Below are positions 12,961-25,200 of a stretch of DNA of 64,000 bases, one piece after another; position 1 is the first letter of the stretch, and every line of letters starts with the position of its first letter. The notes beneath the pieces were generated by a model, which was not told where the DNA came from, ran no database searches, and saw nothing but the letters and a program-made list of their open reading frames with translations. Origin of the DNA: Limanda limanda (lineage: Eukaryota > Chordata > Actinopteri > Pleuronectiformes > Pleuronectidae); NCBI RefSeq assembly GCF_963576545.1, contig NC_083641.1:19305523-19369522 (forward strand), given 5' to 3'. A program made the translations under genes and the position numbers.

Positions 12961-15900
12961 CTTATAAAAGACTTTTAACTGAGCCACACCAGAGGGAATG
13001 TTTCTTTTGATAAAGACCTTTCCCAACTCCTGTTTTCAAAAATAGATCTCAATAAATCATTTTTTATGATTACAACACAACTGGGAAAAATAATTTCCAG
13101 GGTCATTCTTTTCAATTGCACTTAATTATCTAATGTGTACAGTGCCATAACACAACATATATGATCTCAAATCACTTTAAGAATACTTGTACAATACTAG
13201 AAAGGTGGTCTCATGGTCAAAATGGAAAACTTGGATCTCTAAGTCAAAGAAAGAAGTCTTTCCAGTGTCATCGTTAGAAAAACTAGTTGCAACAATACAA
13301 ACGCTATAATCACAACAAATGTCCAGTTGCAAACAATCAAAGCTTAGCAATGTGAAAGAAACGTACATAACTTGGCATTTTTTTAGCGCTGCTAGTGACA
13401 GGTCCCTGAAGATGATGATGTTTGTTTGTTAGTCACAGACTCATCAGTCAGTCCAGTGTATAAAGATCGACAACACGTCTCCAGCTCCTCCCATTAACCA
13501 GAAATGAAGCTAAAATAAAGAAATACGAAAGCCGCCATTTTGGAGCCAGAGTCTGCACAGTGAGCAGGGGATGGAGCTGCAGTAGCGATATGCTGTTGAT
13601 ACATGCACTCGACAAATCAAGGAATAAATGAACATGTGGACAGATATCAGTATGATAAGAACTTCCTAAAATGACAGAAACAATCTTTGAGAAAAATACA
13701 TTTGACATGTAGCTTACTTTGACTTTTGAGTATGGCTCGATATGGATTTATGAGCTATACTGCAGCCAGCCACCAGATGGCGATCAAGAGACTTTGGCTC
13801 CACTTTTTGAGAACTATAATGCCTCCCATCTTTACATACACTCTATAGACTGAAATATCTCATCAACTTCTATAGATTCAGATGAAACTTTGTATAGGCA
13901 TTCATGCTCTTCGGGGGATGAATCTTTTTGACTTTTGCAATCCCCTGATTTTTCTTTCAGGATAACACTTGGTTTGGTCAAATATCTCAACATCTATGTG
14001 TCGGCAGAAACTTGGCAGAAACATTCATGGTTCTCAGAGGATGAATCATAATTACATTGATGATCTCTTGGGCTTTTCCTCTGGTGCTAGCAGGTAAATA
14101 ACACTCGTGGTTGTGAATAAAATGCCTTAACAACTGGATGCATTGATATGTTGTTTTCTTGAAATATTCAGGTCCTCCTCAGGATAATTCAAATTTATTT
14201 CATCCCCTAACTTTGCCTCTATCCATGATCAGGTCAAATTTGTACTTGTCTAAAATGTCAATCTAAGCTCTGTTAACATTTAGATACAGTACGGCTTTGC
14301 CTAAGTAGAGCCTCACGGAGCTGCTAGCATGGCTGCAGTATCTTATTCTTGTTAAATATTTATTAATCTTAGGTAAGGTCTACAGTCAAGTCTCAAGGTG
14401 ATTTGAAGGTTGAATCCATATTTTTTTCAAGTTCAAAATTTAAAGTCTTAAGTCACCACGTCTGATAATTCACATTTTAAATTACTCCAGTGACTTTTTA
14501 TAATCATCTCCTGCTTTTTCATGAGTCTCCTCGTCGTTTCTGTCCCTTCCTCCGCCTCCCCCTCTCCTGTTGCCCTTCCCTGTGTCCTCTCCTCGTTTTT
14601 CCCTCTCATCCACTAGCCCTCGGTTTATCTCCTCTCATTTCCTGAGGTATTGGGGGTATCGTCTCGCCACTGAGTCTGAGCTTGTGCTTGTCTCTCCTTG
14701 CACCGCGGAGCTGATCTCTCCCTTTAGACTCTGAGACTTGGATAATGTTCCTGTTAGTCTGAGGCCTCTCTCCCTCTCTGCTCTCTCCCTCTCTGCTCTC
14801 TGCAAACTGCACATCCATCCGTGAAAGTTGGACAGGTGGATGGAGAGAGGAGAAAGGGAACAGATCAATGAGTGGAAGATCGATAGGAAAGACCTTGATC
14901 CCTCACTCATTCCTCCCACTGGACATCTCAGACACTCACAGAGAGCTCTCCCTCCCTCCCTCCCTCCCTCATCTCTCTTTCTCTCTGCTGGACACTGAGC
15001 TTATGCCATGGATATCTACCGATCTTCTATTATTCCTTAAACATTTAATTTGAACCATGTGATACACTTGGTACAATCTGATCAGTCAAATACACGAAGG
15101 TAGTCTGAATCTCATGTACATAGTCTCCGGTGCATGGATATTTAGCAGAGGCCTACAGCTGCTGTTGAGTTGGTCATGTTTTTTGTTGTCTGATGTGCCA
15201 CCTGCTGGTGTCTTGCTATAATGCAGCTTGGTAATTCAGCATGTTTTCCCGCTCAAAGTGGCCTAGTTGCAGCGTGGAGAGCTGGCAGCTCCTTCTCTGT
15301 GTAGGAGAGAAAGAAAAGTGCCACTGAGAAAAAAAACAAACCCTCAGGTTAAAGTAGAGCTCCCAGCAGAGGAAACAGGATCCCAGTCTCGTCTGCTTCT
15401 TGCCATCTCCCATTTGTTCTTGAAACTAACTGAAATAATACATCCTTTCATATTCCTTTGATGAGTCAAATCATGAATATTCAAACAGGAGCTCATATTT
15501 AGGGCCCGAGCACTGACAGGTACTGACAGACAGTGAGGCCCTATTGAAATTGTAAGGATTATTATTATTATATTTTTTTTCAGGCAAATGAATTGCCTTT
15601 TTGAGGGCTTTAACATGCTCAAATTCTTGCCAAAAAAGTTAGAAAGTGGTGGAAATTTACGTACTCTGGTTTATTTTGCAACTTAAAACTTTTTAAAAGT
15701 GTTATCCTCAGTTATCATTCCATATAAACACCACGGGAGGGACATGCTGCTGATTTCTGCCTCAAGGACTAACACCAGCTTTGTCCTCACCACTGACTGT
15801 CCTCTGTGTCTCTGCTGTTATAGAGGACTCTGTGAGACAAGCTGAGTGTCAACACGGCTCCTCACCACCACAGAGACCATGTTAAACCCCGTTAAACCCC

Positions 15901-16234
15901 GCGAAGCTACTCATCCACATGATGTGCAGATCTACGATGCATCTGATGCCCCCACCCCCCCACCCTCGCGCTGTATTTGTGAAAGGAAACAATACACAAT
16001 CACATCAGAAAAACTGATGTGAAGAAGTTTGTCTTCATAGTTTATAACCACGAGGACTCCGATGATAAACACTGGAGCAGTTCTTACTGTGCAGCGGTTC
16101 AACGAGGACAGAGACGGTCCATGAGCAGATTGTCTCTCAGGTGCTTTTACGCGCAGCCGCAGTTGCCGCCGCCGTACATCGTGCAGGACGAACCGAAAGT
16201 GTAACGGAGGGAGGTCACTGGGAGAGAGAGAGGG

Positions 16235-19200
16235 ATGGTGGCGGAGATGGCGAGTTGCGGAGCGCCGTGTCACCTGGAGGACGGGTAAGACTTTCAGAAC
16301 ATGATCAATAGAACCTCGGGCTGCACGTCAGGGTTTAAGTTTGTTAGTGTTTTATGCACGGACGACATGATGCGTCTTGGAAACATCATGATCAGGCACG
16401 TGCACAGATAGACCCCTAGTGGTGCTCAAGCACCTGCCCTTTTGCCCTGGATGAGAAAAGTGCCCTTCTGCTGGAGCCCAATTTTTTCCTCATTCATCAA
16501 TATTTAAGAATAAAAATTACTCTCTCCGTCATCAATTCCCCCCAATGTATTTTGATATCTGACGGGGCATTTATTTGAGTTCTTGTGAGAATTTCGCCTT
16601 GACATGCTCCGCGGCGCTCACCAGCCCCCGCTGGCCCATCCTCCTCCTCCTCCTCATGCAGCGCTGAGCGCCAAACGGCTGCAGCCACTTCTAAGTAACT
16701 AAGTTAGATTACAAGTTACTTTATTAGTTACATTCAGAAGCTGCCGACAACACCCCCGTTGCCTCAACATAAAAATGACAACTGGTTTTGACAACACTCA
16801 CTTTATTAGAAGTGCATTTTTAATAGTAATGTTCACAACAAAAACGTATAATGTATCTCCTGACATTTTAAGTTGAACTTAAAAACTATTTCCTGTAAAA
16901 ATACATGTTTTTATAAAAATAAAATAAAGACAGTCTTCCTTGACTTCACTTAACATAAATACTTGTTTTTATAAAAAATAAAAGAATGACAATCTTTCTT
17001 GACCTGACATATTTAACTGTTAACACTGTAATGGAAAAACTTACTACTTATGATCTACATTGTTTATAAATGTAACTTTTCAACATGTTTTATGAACATT
17101 GTACCTGTTGTTCACAGCATTAAGAGAAGCAAGGAGTGGTTTTACAAAAAGCTGTTCTGTGAGGCAGCCCGGCATTGACAGTAGAAGGGATGTTGTTTAT
17201 TATGGCACGAAACGAGGGCGATTCAACTTAATTGTCGCATAGGCTACATGACCTCACTCCCAGAGACGCAAGAAGAAAATCAAATATATTGTAAGGGACT
17301 GGGTTTATGTTTATGTTTGGATTTGACATATGTTCAGTAAAACACTGTTTTGAAGGAGCGTTCCGATATCCTGATGGTCAGTGAAGGGGTCGGGGTGGGA
17401 CATGTGACTGTTTGGACCAATAGGATGGCGTTTTGGGGGATGTCAGGCCCTCATTGGCTGCTTGTGTTGGGGATGGGGGGGCAATGACGAAGTGAAGTCT
17501 TGTTGATGTGTGCCAGTGACGGAGTAAGAGCGAGAAGTGCACATGTTCGTGTAGATGATAATAAAAGTAACAAAAAGTAGACAAAATAGTAACGCACAGT
17601 GACTTGGAGGAGTAACTTTAATCTGATTACTGGTTTGGAAATAGTAACGCGTTAGATTACTCGTTACTGAAAATAGGGGTCAGATTAGAGTAACGCGTTA
17701 CTAAGTAGCGCGTTACCGGCATCACTGGTAATGACGCTGTGTGTGCCCTGACCGCCCCTGACGTTGTTTGGTGATAACCAAAACTAACAAAAACCTCACG
17801 AAATCCGTGATTTCAAAGGCTTTCCAGCTGTTTACTGATGTTTTTCATGTTTAATGAAGAGGGAGAGAGATACAGACAGACAGACAGGCAGACAGGCAGA
17901 GAATTTAAAGGCAGTTTTACTGCTCTACAAATTAGACAATTTCACTAGTTTTGTTTCATTTAAAATCGTAATTATTGAAATGAAAGGTAGGTCTTAAGTT
18001 GAGCTACGTGAGGTATATATTGTGGTATATTATAATGCTGCTTATACTTCAACTCTGTCAGAAAACAGTAAACAAAAATGTGTATACTGTGTTGTCAGCT
18101 TTATAGAGATTATGTTAGTCACTCTTGATTATTTTGCACAAAATTGATTTATCTCATTTACAAAATTTGCAGCGTAATGCCAAGAAAAGATAGACTCCAA
18201 AAGCAGAAGGACAGGGAACTTCAGCAAGCAGCTCAGGGTAGCAGCTCTCTTTTATATTGGATCAGGCCATCAACTAGTAAAACAAATGAGGGAGAATCAG
18301 TAAGTTTTCATTTATTTATTATTATTGTTTTTAATTTCATAAATAATTTTGGCGATGGTTGCCCTTTTTTTTTTGGTTTGAGCACCTGCCCCCCAAAATG
18401 TCTGTGCACGTGCCTGATCATGATGTTCTCTGTTATCTGTTAGGGACCCACACAATGCCACCACTTCACTTGTTAAACCCTGTATTAGGGATGCACCGAT
18501 CCGCTTTTTTCACCTCCGATACCGATATCTGAGGTTTAGTATCGGCCGATACCGATCCGATACTAATTAAACAGTCGGATTCCCCTGGTCCGCACCAGTT
18601 CTAAGTCACACGCGGGCGAGTTCACCAACTTTGCAGCTCCGCCGGTTCCGGTCAAACTGAGCAGGGCGGGAGATCCGGACCGGGACCCGTCCGGCACCGG
18701 GCCGGCGGAGGGACCGGGAGCGGGACCGGGAGCCGGAACCCGGACTGGGAGCCGGACCGGGACCCGGAGCGGGACCCTGACCGGGAGCCGGACCGGGGTT
18801 CACAGCCGCCCGGGGGAAGCTAGCGGCGGCGGCGTGCGGAGTGGTCAAAGTTCCGGGTCCCGGTACCGGGGCAGCAGCACCGGCAGCCCGGCTCCGGGGA
18901 GCACTGCGGCCCCGGCGGAGGCGGCTCGGCCCGCACGGGGAACCGGGGGAGAGGCGCCGGGCACTGTCGGCTCCGCACGGCGTGTTGCTTGCGTATGACG
19001 TCACTCACAGCGCACAGCATAGAATTACACTGAATAGATCAGCCGATATGGATCGGCCCATTGTCACCGATACCCGATCTAGAAATTTCTTCAATATCGG
19101 TACCGATACCGATACAAATATCGGATCGGTGCATCCCTACCCCAGGGTTTCCCCCAGTGCTGTATAGGCCTGGCGGGCCGCCAGGCCTTACTCCCCCCCC

Positions 19201-22200
19201 CGCCAGGCTAAGTTTATTATTTATTTGAAAAAAAAAAAATATCCGTCACTCGCGCACATCAACAACACTTCACTTCCTCATTGAGCCCCGATCACAGACA
19301 TGGCCCCGATCCCCAAGCAACCATCCTATTGGTCCAAACAGTCACATGTCCCACCCAGACGCCTTCACTGACCCTCGGACAACAGAATGCTCCTTTAACA
19401 CAGTGTTTTACTGAACATACGTCGCCTTCACTGATCCTCAGACATCAGAACGCTCCTTCAACACAGTGTTTTACTGAACATAAGTCAAAACCGAACATAA
19501 ACATAAACCTAGTCCGTTACACGATTAGGCTGCAGCTATTTGGTTTTATTTATTTAAAAATAGGGTACTTCTTATTTCATACATTTTCCACAAATATGAG
19601 GAGGACTCAAATAGCCCTACAAAGTTCTGTGTTTAATTCCTTTCAAAGTAGGCCGACACTTGCCTGTGTATTTTGTTTGTTTGTTATTTTGTTGCTTGTC
19701 TGTTTGAGTAGCTGCCTGAAAGCAAAGAAGTAGTACGCTTATCTTTTATTGGTAACCAAACTGTTACGGTTCATTGTTTCTGAAATAAGAGGCCTGACTG
19801 CTATGTTCACAGCAAACTTGAATTTTTTTTAATATTAAGTAGGGCTGCCACTAACGACTATTTTTCTATCGATTAATCTGACGACTATTTTATCGATTAA
19901 TCTAAACGATTAATTTTCCTCCCAAAAAATCAAATTGACCATTTCAATTCAGTTAATTTTATTTTGATAACAACAAACTGTATGTCACCATATAATGCAG
20001 CACAAAACAAAATGTAAACAAAGGCTCAAATATTAAAGTGCAAAACTGTAGGTTTAAACTAGCAACTCCAACGTGATAAAAATAAATAAAAAAGAGGGCT
20101 TATAAGTTAAGTCAGCAGTGCAACTCAAAAAGATATCAAAGTATCTATTTAACCCCTTATCAAAATAAAAAAGTTAGGTGTGCATATTAAACAAAGTGCA
20201 ACATGTTTAGAGTATAAGACTCAACAACCCCCCCCCCCCCCCCTTCTAGCAGCCCTACCACCAGGCTTAGCAAGTTTTCTGGGGGAAACCCTGCTACCCT
20301 GTATGTTATTATAATAAGAACCTTTATCAAGATAATGAGTCAGTATCTCCAATTAATGCCTAAGTACTTCATCATGATGAATTAGTATCCGATCTTGATG
20401 TTGGATCATGATCTTGCTGGCTGCTGACCAGAGACTATGATTGCAGCAGGACTGCTGACATATAGTATTGAAGTTATCCTTCAAAATGTTTACCCTCATC
20501 AATGCTGCTAAAACCTTTATCTTTATGATGTTTTCCTACACTTGACATCTATTGCACTTCTGTCCGTCCTGGGAGAGGGATCCCTCACATGTGGCTATCT
20601 CTGAGGTTTCTACGTGTACCCGTAATACCCTGTTAAAAATGTTTTTTTTAGTAGTTTTTCCTTACTCTTGTTGAGGGTTAAGGACAGAGGATGTCACACC
20701 ATGTTAAAGCCCTATGAGACAAATTGTGATTTGTGAATATGGGTTATACATATAAAATTTGCTTCATTGATTGAGTATCTAAATATGATGACTAAGTATC
20801 TAAATATGATTAATCTGTTCCTTAAAATCTTGAATTTGTATCTAAAAATAATGAATAACCCACTCAAAACAATGACCCAATAAGTAATTTTGCGCACACT
20901 ATCTCCTAATTAGGACTGAATATCTCATGACTTAATATATCCTAATACAAGTTTTTAAAATCTCATCTGAGGTCAAACAAACAACTCAACAGTCTTTACT
21001 TCCTTCGCTGACTGAGTGGCACTGGAGCCACACCTTGCCCTAACCCTATGTAATAAATAAAGATCCTAAACATTTAAAGACAAAATGTAGGTGAATAAAC
21101 CTTCTCAATAGATATTAGACAAACACAAAACTCCTTATAGATGAAGAATGCCCATATGTGTTAAAGTCGATGTTATGTTATCATACACTGGACCAAAAAT
21201 GGCTAATGTAACTAATGTTAAGATGAAACTTTCTGCTCAGTATTATAATGGTTGATGGTACTATGAAAAACACAGGTTCTATTCTTCATACTGTAACGGA
21301 CTGGGGTTATTGTTCAAGTATGTGTTGTGTTATTTAATAGTAATTTGATGTGTTTAAAGAGTGTTCTGATGTCCTGGGCGACATTGAAGGGGTCGGGGGC
21401 GGGACATGTGATGGTTTTGACTAATAGGATGGGTTCTATGGTAAAGAGGCTCTCTCATTGGCTGGTTTTACGGGGGATTGGGCAGCAATGAGGAAGTGAA
21501 GTTACCAGACGACGAAGAAGCCTCCTGTCCTCTCTACGGGAGGACGTTACAATACCAATCTATTTTATATCTTATTATAGCCATGCAATATTTATTATCT
21601 GTTGTAAATTGGGACCACAGACAGGTTATGTGAAAGCGTGACTCATTCTCCGCTGTGGTTACTATTGTGTTGTTGTCTGGGTATCGTTCACCTCATGATG
21701 GCTGGAAAAGTCTTTTGCAAACATCGTAACACTGCATATGAAAAAATGTTCCATTGATTGATTGATTGATTGATCATAAAGTTAGAAGTTAAAGGGGACA
21801 TATTATGAAAATTCCACTTTTGTAGTGCTTCTACACGTTAATTTGGGTATCTGGCATGTCTACCGTCCCAAAAACTCTGGAAAAAAACAACTCCCGCGAT
21901 TTGTTGTGGTTCCTCTATGTCAGAAACGATACGCTAGAGGGCGTCGAATGGGATTACGACCCGAATTTACATCATAGTCTCGGGTGTTAGCTAATGCTAG
22001 CTCCAGGGGGACAGCTGTCTCCTAGCTCCGGGGACTCCGGGGGGCTCCGGGGGCTCCGGGAGCGACCTCCGCTAGCTCCGGGGAGCTGTCTCCTAGCTCC
22101 GCGGGCTCCAGGAGCGAGCTCCGCTAGCCCCCAGAGCTCGCTAGCGCGCTAACGCGCTCCACCGTGGAGAGCGTTAGCCCCGAGGAGAGCGTCTCCGCAG

Positions 22201-25200
22201 TCTCCGCCTCAACGATCGGCATGTTTATCGGCCACTTAAGGCCGAATTATAGTACTGCGTATGCAACAGCGGCTGGCCACGCAGCTGCATCGACGAACTC
22301 GTTTTGGTTTATGCTTCTATAACGTGTTGCGCGTGTTGCAAAGCAATTCCCTGCCAGAACCCTAGGCGGAGTAATGTTTTTTGTCAAAGTCGACACGACG
22401 GCTTCTCAGAGCTTTTTTCTGGCGGACAAATCCGCCAGTCAGTGACGGGTTATACTAGTGGTCATAGTGTCGGATGTTTTCTGCCAAGTGCTCTTCTATT
22501 TGGTCCATATTCGTTCTTCTAAATCTTCCGTGGTTTCCGCCGGTTCCGGGCATGAAACCGGAAATGCGACTCCGGAAAGGATGTAGTTAGCAGACCAATC
22601 ACAAGCCTTGCGGGCTGCGCGAGGCTCACGTCGCTTGGTCGTATAGTTAGAAAAATTGGCGGACGCACGCAAGTCGCAAGAGGGGGCACGCAGGCACGCG
22701 AGGGGCGTGTTGCGTGTCATGCGTGCGTGCGTAATATCAGATTATAAATCGGCCTTTAGATGTCTGACGGGTCGCGAGCTAGCGTTAGCTCGTGAGCTAA
22801 TGCTGGGGAGCTGGCTGCTAAGTGGGGCTATGGCTGCTAACTGGAGCTATGGGCAGTGGGCTATGGGCAGTGGTAGCTGGATCTAACTGCTCCAGCTCCC
22901 ACTGCGGGCCTGCGCAGTGGGTGAATCTATCATTCAGCAGGGCGAGCGGGTGGCGTAAGTGTGAGAAAGTGAGATGCAGGCAGCTTGCACACGTTTCCTG
23001 TTTGTTCAAAAAGCAGAAGTGGTGGAGGCTGCCACGGAGCCTGCAGCTGCACAACTTTAACAGCCGTCACTGTCCGACACTAAATTCCATAACTTTCACC
23101 CCACGTCCCCAGCACACGCTCTGTGTAATGTGATTTATATTTGTCTGAACTTTAACTTGTCTGCCCTGCAGGGACGGAGATATCCCTGCGCCCGAAAACA
23201 AAGGTAAACATTAACCCATTTTCATTCTCTCCCTCTCTCCCTCCCACCTGCTGCTGGATTCCCTCTCTCCTTTTACTTCCTCACTGTATACAGGGGCCAT
23301 AGTCCATTACATTACATTACATTTAATTGAATTTCATTTAGATGAGGCTTTTATCCAAAGCGACTTACAATAAGTGCATTCAACCCCGAGGGTACAAACC
23401 CAGAACAACAAGAATCAAGAAAGTGAAATATCTTCATAATAAAGCAAAACTACAAAGTGCTATAAGTAAGTGTCATTTAAGTGCTACTAAACTGTTAGTT
23501 TCAAACTTTTTTAGATTTTTTATCTTTTTTTCCAATTTTTTGATGCAGGCCGGAGTTTGTTTGTAGTTTGTAGTGTGTGTAATTTGGTGCAGGTTAACCC
23601 TTTGATACACAACATGGGTCAAAAGTGACCCGATGGAGTTTTAATTGTAAATATCTTTGCAATAAATGTATTTCATCATTCAGAATTCCAGGAATTCCTC
23701 AATTAACTTGTTTTTGATCATAACACATTCTTATTTTTATTTGTCCTTATTTACTTTTTTAATAAAAATCATTTTTGTATCACTACCCCTCTAAGGCACA
23801 ACATGGGTCAAAAACGACCCGTATTCATTTCACATCTTATTTCATGCATGGCTATGCTTCTTTGCTATATCTTTTAAAATCTATTCATTTAATCATTTAA
23901 TATTACAAAGTATTAATTAAAATATCTTGTTTTTGATTACCACAAATCATTATTTTCATTTCACTTTGATTTGTAAATGTTTGTAGTTAGGAACATGTTT
24001 ACTATGGACAACTTTTCACATGCCACACTTGTCAGAACTACTTGTCAGAACTAAACGGGCTGCTTTTGCACATCTGATTCATGTAAGTCTTATTTTACAA
24101 TTGTTTTAACTAAGAAAATATTTGATATCTTTTGAAAAGATAACTGCACATAACATTTGAACATTATTTCCCTCTACTGGTGGGAAAGATAAATATGTCC
24201 AATATTATTAGCTAGCTGTTAACATATTCTCTTTTAGCTAGCTAATGTTAGCTTATGTAAGCTAGGTAAATTCCAGCCAGCGATAGCTAGGTCAACATGA
24301 TTTAGTTCTGACAAGTAGTTTTGACAAGTGTGGCATGTGATAAGTTTTCCACAGTTAACATGTTACTAACTACAAACATTTACAAATCAAAAGTTCCTAT
24401 CAAATTCACACTTGCATACATGGGTCATTTTTACCCAAGTGTGTAAACGTGATGAAGTAATACAAAAACTATTTTAGTTCAAAAATTAAGACAGAGAAAA
24501 TTAAAATAATGATTTGTGGTAATCAAAAACAAGATATTTTAATCAATACTTTGAAATATTAAATGATTAAATTAATAGATTTTAAAAGATATAGCAAAGA
24601 AGCACAGCCATGCATGAAATAACATGTGAAATGAATATGGGTCATTTTTGACCCATGGAAGGGAAGTGATACAAAAATGATTTTTATTAAAAAAGTAGAA
24701 AAGGACAAATGAAAATAAGAATTTGTGATGATCAAAAACAAGTTAATTGAGGAATTTCTGAATGATGAAATAAATTTATTGCAAAGATATTTACAATTTA
24801 AACTCCATCGGGTCATTTTTGACCCATGTGTGTAAACTTGATTTAAAAATACAAAAACTATTTTAGTTTATAAATTATGAAAGATAAAATGAAAATAATG
24901 ATTTGTGGTAATGAAAAACAAGATATTTAATGAATACTTTGAATATTAAATGATGAAATACTTAGATCTCCAAAAGTATAGCAAAGAAACACTCAGCCGT
25001 GCATGAAATAACAAGTCAATACGGGTCATTATTGACTCTGTCAACTCATGCTGCTGCCACCACAGATCAAATATGTCAAATCTAAATCTTAATTTTAAAC
25101 TTGTACTACATTGTCGGGAACTCATTAGGATATTTTTTCAGTGATCTTGTAACCACATTTTGTGCCAACCTGAATATGTTAATTTGAAATTCATCAAGTT

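Larger units (their letters stand above)
4834..15634. other. Intergenic region between C3orf80 and the duplicated block
   Basis: About 10.8 kb without a recognisable gene. It holds simple repeats (listed separately), a fragment of a fish repeat with the words GAGTAAC and ACTCGAGTACTT near 5,058-5,110, a MITE-like piece near 5,590-5,670 (GGTTCACCCAAAAACGAAAATTCACTC), a repeat fragment near 12,045-12,160 (AATCCTGCTGACAAACAAAC), another near 13,765-13,860 (CACCAGATGGCGATCAAGAG), and a repeat at about 15,500-15,634 beginning GGGCCCGAGCACTGACAGG. Open frames up to 150 codons (for example 8,986-9,438) have no recognisable domain. Stretches at 7,600-7,850 and 8,850-9,000 read like possible conserved non-coding sequence, but that cannot be tested from one sequence. 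Confidence 0.6.

Noticed and set aside
18606..19004. 132-codon Gly/Pro/Arg-rich frame
   Set aside because: Lies inside the non-autonomous element 18,486-19,139 and has no domain; GC-rich chance frame.
23610..25040. GGGTCA...TGACCC palindromes as steroid or nuclear-receptor response elements
   Set aside because: They recur as part of an interspersed foldback repeat; the half-site match is better explained by repeat structure.
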